A DNA stretch of 64,000 bases from Paraburkholderia monticola (lineage in GTDB: Bacteria > Pseudomonadota > Gammaproteobacteria > Burkholderiales > Burkholderiaceae): positions 310,001 to 374,000 of the forward strand of contig NZ_LRBG01000039.1 of assembly GCF_001580545.1 (NCBI RefSeq), in the 5' to 3' direction. The position numbers and the translations under genes were made by a program. A model generated the notes under the pieces. That model was not told the DNA's origin, ran no database searches, and was given only the letters and a program-made list of their open reading frames with translations. Positions 32,461-42,300 of this stretch are shown in pieces. Positions within the stretch are counted from its first letter, which is position 1, and every line of letters begins with the position of its first letter.

Positions 32461-33417
32461 TCAGTCGTCCGAGTCATCGTCCGCTTGCGTGCGGCGACGG
32501 TAGCGTCCCGGCGTCACCCCGACGCTTTGCGCAAACGCCTTGCCGAACGCGGCTTCCGATTGATAGCCCACCGCCTCGCCGATGTCCGCCGCGCTGCGTT
32601 GCGTGCGCAACAGCAGATCGCTGGCGATCGCCATGCGGATCTGCGTCAGAAAATCCATCACGGTCACACCCGCGCGCTCGTTGAAGTGGCGCGCGTAAGT
32701 CGCACGCGACATCGCCGCACGTTCGCCGAGTTCGGCGATCGTCCATGCGCGTTCGGGCGCGTCGAGCATGGCCTGCACCGAGGCGCCGAGACGTGCGTCG
32801 GTCAGCAACGCGAGCATGCCGGCGCTGCTCCCGTTGCGCTCGCCGTGAACGCGCAGCGCCATCGCGAACAGCGCGTGGCTCAAGGCGGTGACGATTGCGA
32901 GCGACCCGGCCTGACGCCGCTCCGCTTCGCCGCGCATCAGCGCGATCACCGTTTGCAGTGCATCGAGCGTTTGCGGGTCGCCGAGGGACACGTGCAGTGG
33001 ATCGGGCAGCGCATTGAGCAGCAGCGCCGACGAACCGGGCGCGTAAACGAAACGGCCGCACAACAGATCGACGGCGGCATCGACCGCGGTGTCGCTGGGT
33101 TCACCGCCATCGTTGCGCCTGACCGGCAGCATGCCGTCGTGACCGAGCGTCAACGGCATGCCGCCCGCCGAGCGCTTCACGTCGCGCACGCGATGCGCGG
33201 CGCCCCGTGGAAACAGCATGAAATCGCCGGCTCGTAATTCGAGTTGCTGGCCCGCGGCGGTTTCGATCACGCAGGCGCCGTCGAGCACCAGATGAAACGG
33301 CGCGACGCCCGCCTCCAGCGGCGCGTGATCGATATCGAATCCGCCTGCCAACAGGCAGCGAAGATCGAGGCTCGCTTGAGGCCGGGCAAGGTCGATCAGG
33401 CGACTGAGCGTGTCCAT
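32461..33417 (-). CDS. AraC-family regulator with cupin sensor
   Basis: A 318-residue regulator. The N-terminal cupin (AraC-binding, Cupin_6 type) covers residues 1-180 (APFHLVLDGACVIETAAGQQLELRAGDFMLFPRGAAHRV). The C-terminal 100 residues hold two helix-turn-helices (RAWTIAELGERAAMSRATYARHFNERAG and SAADIGEAVGYQSEAAFGKAFAQSVGVTPGRYRR). It is divergent from an AhpD-like gene 117 bases away, a common pairing in which it is the activator of its neighbour. Confidence 0.92.
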   Translation of the reverse strand: MDTLSRLIDLARPQASLDLRCLLAGGFDIDHAPLEAGVAPFHLVLDGACVIETAAGQQLELRAGDFMLFPRGAAHRVRDVKRSAGGMPLTLGHDGMLPVRRNDGGEPSDTAVDAAVDLLCGRFVYAPGSSALLLNALPDPLHVSLGDPQTLDALQTVIALMRGEAERRQAGSLAIVTALSHALFAMALRVHGERNGSSAGMLALLTDARLGASVQAMLDAPERAWTIAELGERAAMSRATYARHFNERAGVTVMDFLTQIRMAIASDLLLRTQRSAADIGEAVGYQSEAAFGKAFAQSVGVTPGRYRRRTQADDDSDD

Positions 33418-33534
33418 GAGACGAGCGCGCTAAAAGTTGAGTCGAACGAGTATTCAGGATATCGCGGTGCGGCGCAATACTGTTTCCCACGACGCCGGCA
33501 ACCGCCGACGCGCAACAGACCAAGGAGCACTGCC

Positions 33535-33876
33535 ATGTTGAACTGGATCGATTACCGCAAGGAACTGTTCGGCCGTATCGGCGAAATGTCGAAGCTCGCG
33601 CCGGACAGCGTGAAGGCGTATCAGGCGATGTCGAGCGCCGGTCAGAAGACCGACCTGCTCGGCGCGAAAACGCGCGAGCTGATTGCACTCGCGGTCGCGG
33701 TCAGCCTGCGCTGTGACGGCTGTATCACGGTCCATGCGGCCGAAGCGCTGAAGCACGGCGCGACGCGCGAGGAAATCGCCGAAGCGCTGGGTGTCGCGAT
33801 GGCGATCAATGCGGGCGCGACGCTGGTGTATTCGGCGCGCACGTTGGACGCGGTCGCCGCGCATACGCAAGCGTAA
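33535..33876 (+). CDS. Carboxymuconolactone decarboxylase / AhpD-like protein
   Basis: A 113-residue helical protein of the CMD family. It has the CxxC plus His signature CDGCITVHAAEALKHGA of AhpD-type peroxidase-associated members, preceded by KTRELIALAVAVSLR. It probably acts as a disulfide-dependent antioxidant rather than a lactone decarboxylase. CAAGGAG precedes the ATG; a longer in-frame extension overlaps the divergent regulator and is rejected. Probable target of the adjacent AraC regulator. Confidence 0.9.
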   Translation: MLNWIDYRKELFGRIGEMSKLAPDSVKAYQAMSSAGQKTDLLGAKTRELIALAVAVSLRCDGCITVHAAEALKHGATREEIAEALGVAMAINAGATLVYSARTLDAVAAHTQA

Positions 33877-34276
33877 GCGGCATCGACGCTTGACTGGAGC
33901 GGTCTGTAAGCCCCCCCTGACCCCGCGCGCTGCATCGATCGATCGTGTCCGGTGATGCGGCGCGGGCCCCCCCTTTGGGCAATTGACCAGCCCGACCCTC
34001 GAGACTAGGCTCCGGCCTTACGCAATCAGAGATCCAATCAACGATAGCTGAACGCCCATAAAGATTTCTTCGTTCGGTGCCGACACGCCAGTCATCGCAG
34101 TTCGCGGCGGACCAACGTAATCGGAACTAACGCGAACTATCACTCCGCAGCGCGAGGCCATTCATACCGTGCCGATAGAAGGTGGCGAACAAGCAGCCCT
34201 CTCCATTCCTTACGTCCTGAGCGCAGTCGCATCGACTTCGTTAGGTGAACGTAAATTGTGGCGACTCAACGACGCT
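33877..34276. other. Intergenic region before the lipoprotein-sedolisin operon
   Basis: About 400 bases with two C-tracts (near 33911 and 33967) and an AT-richer part from 34020 to 34140. Presumably carries the promoter of the lipoprotein-peptidase pair, but no box was clear enough to call. Confidence 0.4.
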
Positions 34277-34537
34277 ATGCGAAGCATTGCCGCTGCGTTC
34301 TGTGGTGCCGTTGTCGTCTGTCTGGCGGGCGGGTGCAGCTCGCAGGCGCAGACGCCGGTCGCACGCCCACCGCAAAGCGTCCGTCTCTGGTGCGCCCAGC
34401 CACCCGGCTACTACCCCGCCGTGCAAACGTGCCCGCGCGGATGGGAGCGCCAGGCGCCCGATCTGCCCGCCTCCACCGCCTCCCCACCACTGCTGGTCAT
34501 TCCGGTCCAGCCTCCTGCCGAAGGACATCCACAATGA
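34277..34537 (+). CDS. Small putative lipoprotein
   Basis: An 86-residue protein with a lipoprotein-like signal (MRSIAAAFCGAVVVCLAGGC); the lipobox AGGC is imperfect at position -3 but the Cys-Ser-Ser after a hydrophobic core is typical. The mature part is Pro-rich with two further cysteines (LWCAQPPGYYPAVQTCPRGW), a motif common in small Burkholderia lipoproteins. Its TGA overlaps the ATG of the peptidase gene, so the two are translated together. The longer in-frame start at 34169 would bury the signal peptide. Confidence 0.75.
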   Translation: MRSIAAAFCGAVVVCLAGGCSSQAQTPVARPPQSVRLWCAQPPGYYPAVQTCPRGWERQAPDLPASTASPPLLVIPVQPPAEGHPQ

Positions 34538-36879
34538 CAATCCTCCGACCGGCGAAGCACTCGCTCGTCCATGTTCGGTATCTGGCACTTGCGCTCGCAC
34601 CACTATTGCTTTTCGGCTGCGGGGGCGGCAGTGGCGATCCGGCTGCATCAAGCAGCACGACATCGGCCAACGGCGCCCCCACTTCGTCGTCGAGCACGAG
34701 TTCGCTGTCGTTGTCGCCGCTTTCGAGTACGGCGGCGAGCACAACCGTCACACCCGCGTTCTACACCGCGCCGGTCGTGTTGAATGCGCCGTCGGACATC
34801 GACAGCGCATCGCCGTATGCATCTGCGCATCAGCTCCCGGTGTCGCAGCCGTCAGGGTCGGCGATGGCGGCCGTCTCGCTCGCGCAGCTGACCCCGCAGA
34901 CGATCGCGAAGTACGCCGCGGCAGCGTCGCCATCGGCATCGAGCTCAAAGACCGTGACGACATACACGCCTGCGCAGATTCGCGCGGCTTATGGTCTGCC
35001 GGCCTTGCCCTCGTCATGGAGCAACCTGAGCGCGGCCCAGTCCGCACAGATGGGTGCCGGCCAGACGATCTATCTGATCGATGCGATGAGCGATCCGAAC
35101 ATCGCCGCCGAACTAGCCATGTTCAACCAGAAGTTCGGCCTGCCATCGTGCACGACGACGTCGATTACGCCGAGCGCGAGCCTGCCGCTCGCGGCCGCCG
35201 GCACCAGCAGTTGCCAGTTCTCAGTCGTGTACTCGACCACAAGCGGCACGATGACGTCGACGGCGCCGACGTACAACTCGAGGTGGGCAACCGAAATCGC
35301 CCTCGACGTGCAGTGGGCCCATGCGACCGCCCCTCTTGCGCGCCTCGTGCTGATCGAAGCGCCCGATGCCTCGACGAGCAGCTTGCTCCAGGCGATCAAC
35401 CTCGCGAACGCGATGGGGCCCGGCGTCGTGTCGATGAGTTTCGGAGCGGCTGAGGGTTCGTGGACCGCCTCGGTCGACTCTGCGTTTTCCAGTGCAAACA
35501 TGACCTATGTGGCCGCGACCGGCGACAATGGAACCGGCGTCGAATGGCCGTCGATATCGCCGCACGTGCTGGCTGTTGGCGGCACGCAGCTGACCTACGA
35601 TGGCGCGGCACGCAGCGAAACGGTCTGGTCCGGCACCGGCGGCGGCGTCAGCAAGTACACGTCGGCACCGGCTTATCAGAACCCGTCGGTGCCCGGCATG
35701 GGGACGCTGTCGATGCGCTCGGTCGGTGACGTGTCGTTCAACGCGGACCCCTACACCGGCCAGTACGTCGCGATCATGGCGCCAGGAAGCTCGTCCGCGA
35801 GCTGGTACAGCGTCGGCGGCACCAGTCTCGCGACGCCCCAATGGGCCGGCATCACGGCGATCGCGAATGCGCTACGCGCCCAGGATAGCCTGGGCGCGCT
35901 AGGGCTCGCGCAGATGCAGCTGTATGGCACCGTCTCGGCCAACGCAAGCCTGTACGCGGCGAACTTCTATGACGTCACATCGGGCAGCGATGGCGCCTGC
36001 TCGAGCTGCTCGGCGCACACTGGCTACGATCAGCCTTCGGGACTCGGTACACCGAACGTCGGCAGTCTGCTGTCGACGTTAGGCGCGACGAGCGCGCAGG
36101 CGCCCGTCGTTGCGGCTGCAACAGTCAAGGGCGTGGCCGGCAGTGCACTGTCGTTCACGATGGCGGCAAGCGCCGCGGACGCTCTCCGGTGGTCTTTGTC
36201 GAATGCGCCGCAAGGCATGAGTATCGATAGCTCGGGCCAGGTAGCGTGGGCACAGCCGGTCGCCGGCTCGTACGCGGTCACCGTGAAGGCCACGGATACC
36301 GTCACAGGACTCTCGGCAAGCGCGATCGCGAACGTCACGATCGTGTCGGCGTCGGCACCCATCGTTGAAGCGGCGACGATCGCTGGGCAAACCAAACAGG
36401 CGCTCGCCTATCAGGTCGATGTCAGCGCGCTCGATCCTGTGCAGTATTCGATGAGCGGCGCGCCTGCTGGCATGTCGATCAGCAGCAGCGGCATGATCAG
36501 ATGGCCATCGCCCGTTGCGGGCACCTATGGCGTCAACGTTACCGCGACCGACACGAAGACCGGACAGTCCGGTTCTGCCACGCTGAGCGTGCAGATTTCG
36601 GCGGCGACGTCGGGTCCAGTCATCACCGCCTCCGCGATCAACGGCAAGGCGGGCAGCGAAGTCAGCGGTGTGATCGGCATTGCCGATCCAGGCGCGCGCT
36701 ATGTCAACGTCAACATCAAGGGGGTTCCGGCCGGTATGGCGTTCTCCCTGAGCGGACAAGGCATTCTCGCCGACTGGCCACGGCCGGTAGCTGGAACCTA
36801 CACGCTGATTTTGACCGCGGTCGATTCGGCGGGCTTGAGTTCGCAAGCCAACCTTGTCGTAACGATTAGCGCAAAGTGA
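34534..36879 (+). CDS. Sedolisin-like (S53) lipoprotein peptidase with C-terminal Ig-like repeats
   Basis: A 781-residue secreted lipoprotein. Lipobox LFGC puts the acylated cysteine at 29. A Ser/Thr-rich linker to about 140 replaces the usual large activation prodomain. The S53 catalytic domain follows: E254 and D258 in TEIALDVQWAHA, the oxyanion Asp D331 in TGDNG, and nucleophile S431 in GGTSLATPQWAG; the Ca-binding part is near NFYDVTSGSDG and GYDQPSGLGTPN. After about residue 540 come three repeats of roughly 85 residues (GVAGSALSFT..., GQTKQALAYQ..., GKAGSEVSGV...), each ending V-x-V-x-A-T-D-like, resembling putative Ig (He_PIG) domains. Start set by the four-base overlap with the lipoprotein gene. 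Confidence 0.88.
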   Translation: MTILRPAKHSLVHVRYLALALAPLLLFGCGGGSGDPAASSSTTSANGAPTSSSSTSSLSLSPLSSTAASTTVTPAFYTAPVVLNAPSDIDSASPYASAHQLPVSQPSGSAMAAVSLAQLTPQTIAKYAAAASPSASSSKTVTTYTPAQIRAAYGLPALPSSWSNLSAAQSAQMGAGQTIYLIDAMSDPNIAAELAMFNQKFGLPSCTTTSITPSASLPLAAAGTSSCQFSVVYSTTSGTMTSTAPTYNSRWATEIALDVQWAHATAPLARLVLIEAPDASTSSLLQAINLANAMGPGVVSMSFGAAEGSWTASVDSAFSSANMTYVAATGDNGTGVEWPSISPHVLAVGGTQLTYDGAARSETVWSGTGGGVSKYTSAPAYQNPSVPGMGTLSMRSVGDVSFNADPYTGQYVAIMAPGSSSASWYSVGGTSLATPQWAGITAIANALRAQDSLGALGLAQMQLYGTVSANASLYAANFYDVTSGSDGACSSCSAHTGYDQPSGLGTPNVGSLLSTLGATSAQAPVVAAATVKGVAGSALSFTMAASAADALRWSLSNAPQGMSIDSSGQVAWAQPVAGSYAVTVKATDTVTGLSASAIANVTIVSASAPIVEAATIAGQTKQALAYQVDVSALDPVQYSMSGAPAGMSISSSGMIRWPSPVAGTYGVNVTATDTKTGQSGSATLSVQISAATSGPVITASAINGKAGSEVSGVIGIADPGARYVNVNIKGVPAGMAFSLSGQGILADWPRPVAGTYTLILTAVDSAGLSSQANLVVTISAK

Positions 36880-36895
36880 CGTGAGCAGCGACGAC

Positions 36896-36928
36896 GCCGG
36901 GACGTCACCATTGGCGACGTCCCGGCGA
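36896..36928. terminator. Hairpin between convergent genes
   Basis: Perfect 12-bp stem CGCCGGGACGTC / GACGTCCCGGCG around a nine-base loop (36908-36916), between the sedolisin and YVTN genes. There is no T-tract, so it is a weak or assisted terminator. Confidence 0.55.
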
Positions 36929-36968
36929 GCGACGACTTCGTGTGTCAACCAAATCCCTTCGGGTTACC

Positions 36969-38015
36969 TCAGTCCGGATTGGGTGCGTACACCGGCGCGC
37001 GATTGGCAAAATAAAGGCCGTGCGGCGAACGCCCCACCGCAATCGTATCGATCAGCCGATGCGTGCTCAGATCGATGATGCCGACATGCTTGGCGAAGCG
37101 GAACGTGACCCACAGATAGCGCCGGTCCGCGGAGAGTTCCATGTCGTCGGGGCCGGGCATCAGGCCGGTAATGTCGGCCACTTTGGTCAGCGTGTTGTAA
37201 TCGAGAATGCTGATCGTGCTCTCCACGCGATTCGACACCGCAATATGCTGGCCGTCGTCGAGATTGCGGAAGTTGTGCGCGCCGCGGCCGGTGTGGATCT
37301 TCTTCACGAGTTGCCGGTTTTTCCAGTCGACCACCGCGACATCGTCTTCGCCGGTCATGCCGACGAGCAGATAGCGATCGCCCGGCGTCATCCAGAGTCC
37401 GGCTGGCGTCTTGCCGACATGCAGCTTCCACAAGACTGACTGGGACGGCAGATCGATCGCCGCGACCTCGCCCGTGTCCTGCAGCGTCACGAACACGGTA
37501 CGGTTATCGGAAGCGAAGGTTAAATGGCTCGGTGTCTTGGCGAGCGGAATCCGCTTCGCGAGCGTGACGTTTTCGCCATCGTAGCGATACACGTCGACGC
37601 GATCGAGCCGCAGGCCCGCGGTGACGAACCACTTGTGATCGGGCGAAAAACCGAGCTGATAGGGATCGTCGATTCCCTCGACACGGCGTTGCACGCGGCC
37701 GCTGTGAGGGTCGACGAACATCAGGTCGTTCGAAACCGAATCCGCCACGATCAGCGAGCGGCCGTCGGGCGTGATCATCAGATGGTGGGGTTCCTTGCCG
37801 GTCGGCTCGGTGCCGATCACTTTATGCGTGGCGGGATCGATCAGCGTGAGCTGCGCTTCACCGGAGTCGAGCACGATCACGTTGTCGGCCGCGCGGGCGA
37901 AATGGGGCAATGTCAGGGAACAGCAAGCAAAAGCCGCGCAGACGGCCGCCTTTGTAATTGAAGCGAATGAGAATGTCACGAACTGGATAGGAGTCTGAAA
38001 TAAAACAGAAGGCAT
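36969..38015 (-). CDS. Secreted YVTN beta-propeller protein
   Basis: A 348-residue exported protein of the YncE/YVTN family. After a signal peptide (VCAAFACCSLTLPHFARAA) come seven blade-like repeats with the pattern I-D-x-x-T-x-K-V-x-x-T...P-H-x-L...T-P-D-G-R-x-L-x-V (for example VLDSGEAQLTLIDPATHKVIG, PHHLMITPDGRSLIVADS, VDLSTHRLIDTIAVGRSPHGLYFANR). Often associated with metal or redox systems in the periplasm; its role here is unknown. The start at 38015 is chosen to place the signal peptide near the N-terminus; 38063 is possible. Confidence 0.85.
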   Translation of the reverse strand: MPSVLFQTPIQFVTFSFASITKAAVCAAFACCSLTLPHFARAADNVIVLDSGEAQLTLIDPATHKVIGTEPTGKEPHHLMITPDGRSLIVADSVSNDLMFVDPHSGRVQRRVEGIDDPYQLGFSPDHKWFVTAGLRLDRVDVYRYDGENVTLAKRIPLAKTPSHLTFASDNRTVFVTLQDTGEVAAIDLPSQSVLWKLHVGKTPAGLWMTPGDRYLLVGMTGEDDVAVVDWKNRQLVKKIHTGRGAHNFRNLDDGQHIAVSNRVESTISILDYNTLTKVADITGLMPGPDDMELSADRRYLWVTFRFAKHVGIIDLSTHRLIDTIAVGRSPHGLYFANRAPVYAPNPD

Positions 38016-38168
38016 CGGCGCAGCCGATGCGGACAGGTACTGCGGCACGAAGTCTACGCGCAATCGCGTGACAAGGGTGATGATCGTCGCGGCCGCTCAA
38101 GCATGATATTCGCGCGGCGCGACGATGCGGGTTCAAGCTTCAATGGCGTTCGGGGGAACGCCCGCGCG

Positions 38169-39224
38169 CTACCGCTGCACGACGTGCCGTCCCTCTGCCA
38201 GTTGCTGCCGGCGCTGCTCGCCCTGCCGCTCCAGCATCCAGCCCGGATACTCGGCCGGCAGAGTGCTGACTTCGGCGAGCTTCGCGAGCTCGTCGGCGGA
38301 TAGCGCGACCTTGGTCGCCGCGATGTTGTCGTCGAGTTGCTCGATCTTCTTCGCGCCGACGATCACCGTGCTGACGACACGCTGATGCAGCAGCCACGCC
38401 AGCGCGATCTGCGCGACCGACACGTTTTTCGCCGCGGCGATCTCGCGCATCACGTCGATGCAGCCATACGCGCGCTCGCGATCGACCGGCGGAAAATCGA
38501 AGCTCGTGCGACGGCTGCCCGCCTCGGCCTGTTGCTCGCGGCCATACTTGCCGCTCAGCAAACCGCCCGCGAGCGGACTCCACACCATCAGACCGAGACC
38601 TTCGCTTTGCAGCATCGGCACCAGCTCGCGTTCGAGATCGCGGCCGGCGAGCGTGTAATACGCCTGCAGCGATTCGAAACGCGCGGTGCCGAGCCGCTCG
38701 GCGATGCCGAGCGCCTTCACGATCTGCCATGCGGCCCAGTTCGACACGCCGACGTAACGCACGTGGCCGTGCTGCACGAGCGTATCGAGCGCGCGTACCG
38801 TTTCCTCGATCGGCGTGGCCGGATCGAAGCCGTGGATCTGATACAGGTCGACGTGATCGAGCTGCAAGCGCTTCAGGCTCGCCTTGATGCCGTCGAGGAT
38901 GTGATAGCGCGACGCGCCGCGCGCGTTCGCGAACTCGCCGGTCTGGCCGAACACCTTGGTCGCGATCACGACCTTGTCGCGCGGGACTTGCAGATTCTTC
39001 AGCGCCTGACCGGTGATCTGCTCGGACAGGCCGCCCGCGTAGACGTCGGCCGTATCGATGAAATTGATGCCCGCGTCGAGCGCCCGGCCGACCAGCCGCT
39101 CCGCGTCGTTCTGCTGCAGATCGCCGATCTGCCGCCAGATGCCTTCGCCACCGCCGAAGGTCATCGTGCCCAAACACAACTCCGAAACAAACACACCGGT
39201 ACGGCCCAACTGGTTATATCGCAT
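38169..39224 (-). CDS. Aldo/keto reductase
   Basis: A 351-residue NADP-dependent oxidoreductase. The catalytic tetrad is visible: Asp and Tyr in NFIDTADVYAGGLSE, Lys in VIATKVFG, His in DLYQIHGFD. NADP-binding features WSPLAGGLLSGKY and STVIVGAKKIEQLDDN are also present. It belongs to the YajO/Tas-like group that reduces aldehydes and quinones. The ATG at 39224 starts MRYNQLGRTGV as usual. Stands alone, divergent from lhr. Confidence 0.95.
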   Translation of the reverse strand: MRYNQLGRTGVFVSELCLGTMTFGGGEGIWRQIGDLQQNDAERLVGRALDAGINFIDTADVYAGGLSEQITGQALKNLQVPRDKVVIATKVFGQTGEFANARGASRYHILDGIKASLKRLQLDHVDLYQIHGFDPATPIEETVRALDTLVQHGHVRYVGVSNWAAWQIVKALGIAERLGTARFESLQAYYTLAGRDLERELVPMLQSEGLGLMVWSPLAGGLLSGKYGREQQAEAGSRRTSFDFPPVDRERAYGCIDVMREIAAAKNVSVAQIALAWLLHQRVVSTVIVGAKKIEQLDDNIAATKVALSADELAKLAEVSTLPAEYPGWMLERQGEQRRQQLAEGRHVVQR

Positions 39225-39391
39225 CGTCGACGCTCCATCGTGGGTGCAGGGAGAGTCGTCAAGCGTACTGCAAATGGTCGAGGCTGGCAGGAGACGCGGG
39301 CGCCGCAAAAACTACTGATTTCCGCAGCCATGCGACTCCCCGCGCACCGCGCACGAGCGGCGAAAACCTGCGAGACTGACCGCTATCGCGC

Positions 39392-42300
39392 GTGACCCAG
39401 CCACCCCATGCACTGGATATCTCCCGCGCCGCCCTCACCTACACGAGCATGACATCGGCCAAAACCACCGCCGCGCTCGACGCGGCGCCCCGCGCCCGGA
39501 AGACCCGCTCCGCCGCGAGCACGGCGCGGTCCCGCGCGCCCGCCCTACCGTCAGCACGGCAGGCGCTGGATGGCTTTCACCCGGCCGTCGCCGGCTGGTT
39601 CCGGAAAACCTTTACTGCCCCCACCGACGCGCAAGCCGCCGCCTGGCCGCAAATCCGCACCGGCCGCTCGACCCTGGTCGCCGCGCCGACCGGCTCAGGC
39701 AAAACGCTGACCGCGTTCCTGTCCGCGCTGAACGACCTGGTGTCGCAAGGCCTTGCGAACGGCGGCACCCTGCCGGACGAAACCCTCGTCGTCTACGTCT
39801 CGCCGCTGAAGGCGCTGTCCAACGACATCCGCCTGAACCTGCAATTGCCGCTGCAAGGCATCGCCGCCGAACTCGACGCGCTCGGCCTGCCGCCGCTCGA
39901 TATCCGCACCGCGGTGCGCACCGGCGATACCACGCAGCAGGAACGCAACGCGCTGAAAAAACGCGCGCCGCACATCCTCGTGACGACGCCCGAATCGCTG
40001 TACGTGCTGCTCGGCTCGGACTCGGGCCGCCGCATGCTCGCGACGGTGCGCACGGTCATCGTCGATGAAATTCATGCGCTTGCCGGCAGCAAGCGCGGCA
40101 GTCATCTCGCGCTGAGCCTCGAGCGCCTCGACGCGCTGTGCGGTCAGCGCCTGCCGCGCATCGGCCTGTCGGCGACGCAAAAGCCGGTCAGCGCGGTCGC
40201 GCGGTTTCTGGTCGGCGGCGCGAGCCTCGACAGCGAAGTGCCGGCAGAATGCGCGGTGATCGACGTCGGCCACGTCCGTGCGCGCGACCTCGCGCTCGAA
40301 ATCCCGCCCGTGCCGCTCGAAGCGGTGATGGCCAACGAGGTGTGGGAGCGCGTCTACGACCGGCTCGCCGAGCTGGTCGCGCAGCATCGCACGACGCTGG
40401 TGTTCGTCAACACGCGCCGCATGGCCGAGCGCGCCGCGCGTCATCTGACCGAGCGGCTCGGCAAGGACGCGGTCGCCGCGCATCACGGCAGCCTCGCGAA
40501 AGAGCATCGTTTCGACGCCGAACAGCGCCTGAAACGCGGCGAGTTGCGCGTGCTGATCGCCACTGCGTCGCTCGAACTCGGCATCGATATCGGCGATGTC
40601 GACCTCGTCTGCCAGATGGGTTCGCCGCGCTCGATCGCGCCGTTCCTGCAACGCGTCGGCCGCTCGGGACACCACGTCGGCGGCATGCCGAAGGGGCGCC
40701 TCTTTCCGGCCTCGCGCGACGATCTGCTCGAATGCGCTGCGCTGCTCGATTGCGTGCGGCGTGGCGAGCTCGACGCGCTGCGCATCCCGCGCGCGCCGCT
40801 CGACGTGCTCGCGCAACAGATCGTCGCTGAAGTGTCGAGCGCCGAGTGGAGCGAGGATGCGCTGTTCGACCTGCTGCGGCGCGCCGCGCCGTATGCGGAC
40901 CTGCCGCGCGAGCAGTACGACGCGGTGCTGCGCATGCTCGCCGAGGGCTACACGAGCCGCCACGGTCCGCGCGCCGCGTACGTGCATCGCGATGCGGTCA
41001 GCGGCACGCTGCGCGGCCGGCGCGGCGGCAAGCTGGTCGCCGTGACCTCGGGCGGCACGATTCCCGAGAACGCCGATTACGCGGTCGTGCTCGAACCGCA
41101 GGCGCTCAACATCGGCACCGTCAACGAAGACTTCGCGGTCGAAAGCCTCGCTGGCGATGTGTTCCAGCTCGGCAACGCGTCGTACCGGATTCTGCGCATC
41201 GAGAGCGGCCGCGTGCGGGTCGAGGACGCACAGGGCCAGCCGCCGAACATTCCGTTCTGGCTCGGCGAGGCGCCGGGGCGTAGCGACGAGCTGTCGTTCG
41301 CGGTCGCGCGACTGCGGGAGCAGGTCGAGACGTTGCTCGACGAGGGCGAGACGCGATCCGCAACGACGCCCGCAACCACCGCAACCACCGCAGCCGCGCT
41401 GAGCGAAAGCGAAAGCGAAAGCGAAAGCCAAACCGACCCCGCCGCCCCGCGTCTAGATCACGCCGCCGCCTCGCTCGCCGACAACCTCGCGCTCGACGAG
41501 CCCGCCGCGCGCCAGATCGTCGACTACCTGGCGCGCGCCCGCGCGGCGCTCGGCGTGCTGCCGACGCAGCGCACGCTCGTGATGGAGCGCTTCTTCGACG
41601 AATCGGGCGGCACCCAGTTGGTGATCCATTCGCCGTTCGGCAGCCGCGTGAATCGCGCCTGGGGGCTCGCGCTGCGCAAGCGCTTCTGCCGCAGCTTCAA
41701 CTTCGAACTGCAGGCCGCGGCGACCGAGGACGCGATCGTGCTGTCGCTGACCGGCAGCCACTCGTTCGTGCTCGACGAGGTCTGGCGCTATCTGCATTCG
41801 AACAGCGCCGAACATCTGCTGATCCAGGCGCTGCTCGATGCACCGCTGTTCGGGGTGCGTTGGCGCTGGAACGCGACGACCTCGCTCGGCCTGCCGCGCT
41901 ATACGGGCGGTCGCAAGACCGCACCGCAACTGCAGCGCATGCGCAGCGAGGATCTGCTCGCCAGCGTGTTTCCCGAGCAGGCCGCGTGTCTGGAGAACAT
42001 CGTCGGCGAGCGCGAGGTGCCGCGCCATCCGCTGGTTGACCAAACCATCGACGACTGTCTGCACGACGCGATGGACAGTGAAGGATGGCTCGCGCTGCTA
42101 CGCCGCATCGAGCAGGGCGAGCTGCGGCTCGTCGCGCGCGATCTGCCGACGCCTTCGCCGCTCGCCGCCGAGATCCTGACGGCGAAGCCCTACGCCTATC
42201 TGGACGACGCGCCGATCGAGGAGCGCCGCACTCAGGCGGTGCTGAACCGCCGCTGGACCGACCCGCAAAGCGCCGACGATCTCGGCGCGCTCGATGCCGC

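Noticed and set aside
36942..39395. Antisense frames over the YVTN and aldo-keto reductase genes
   Set aside because: Shadow frames; the annotated strand has clear families and catalytic residues.
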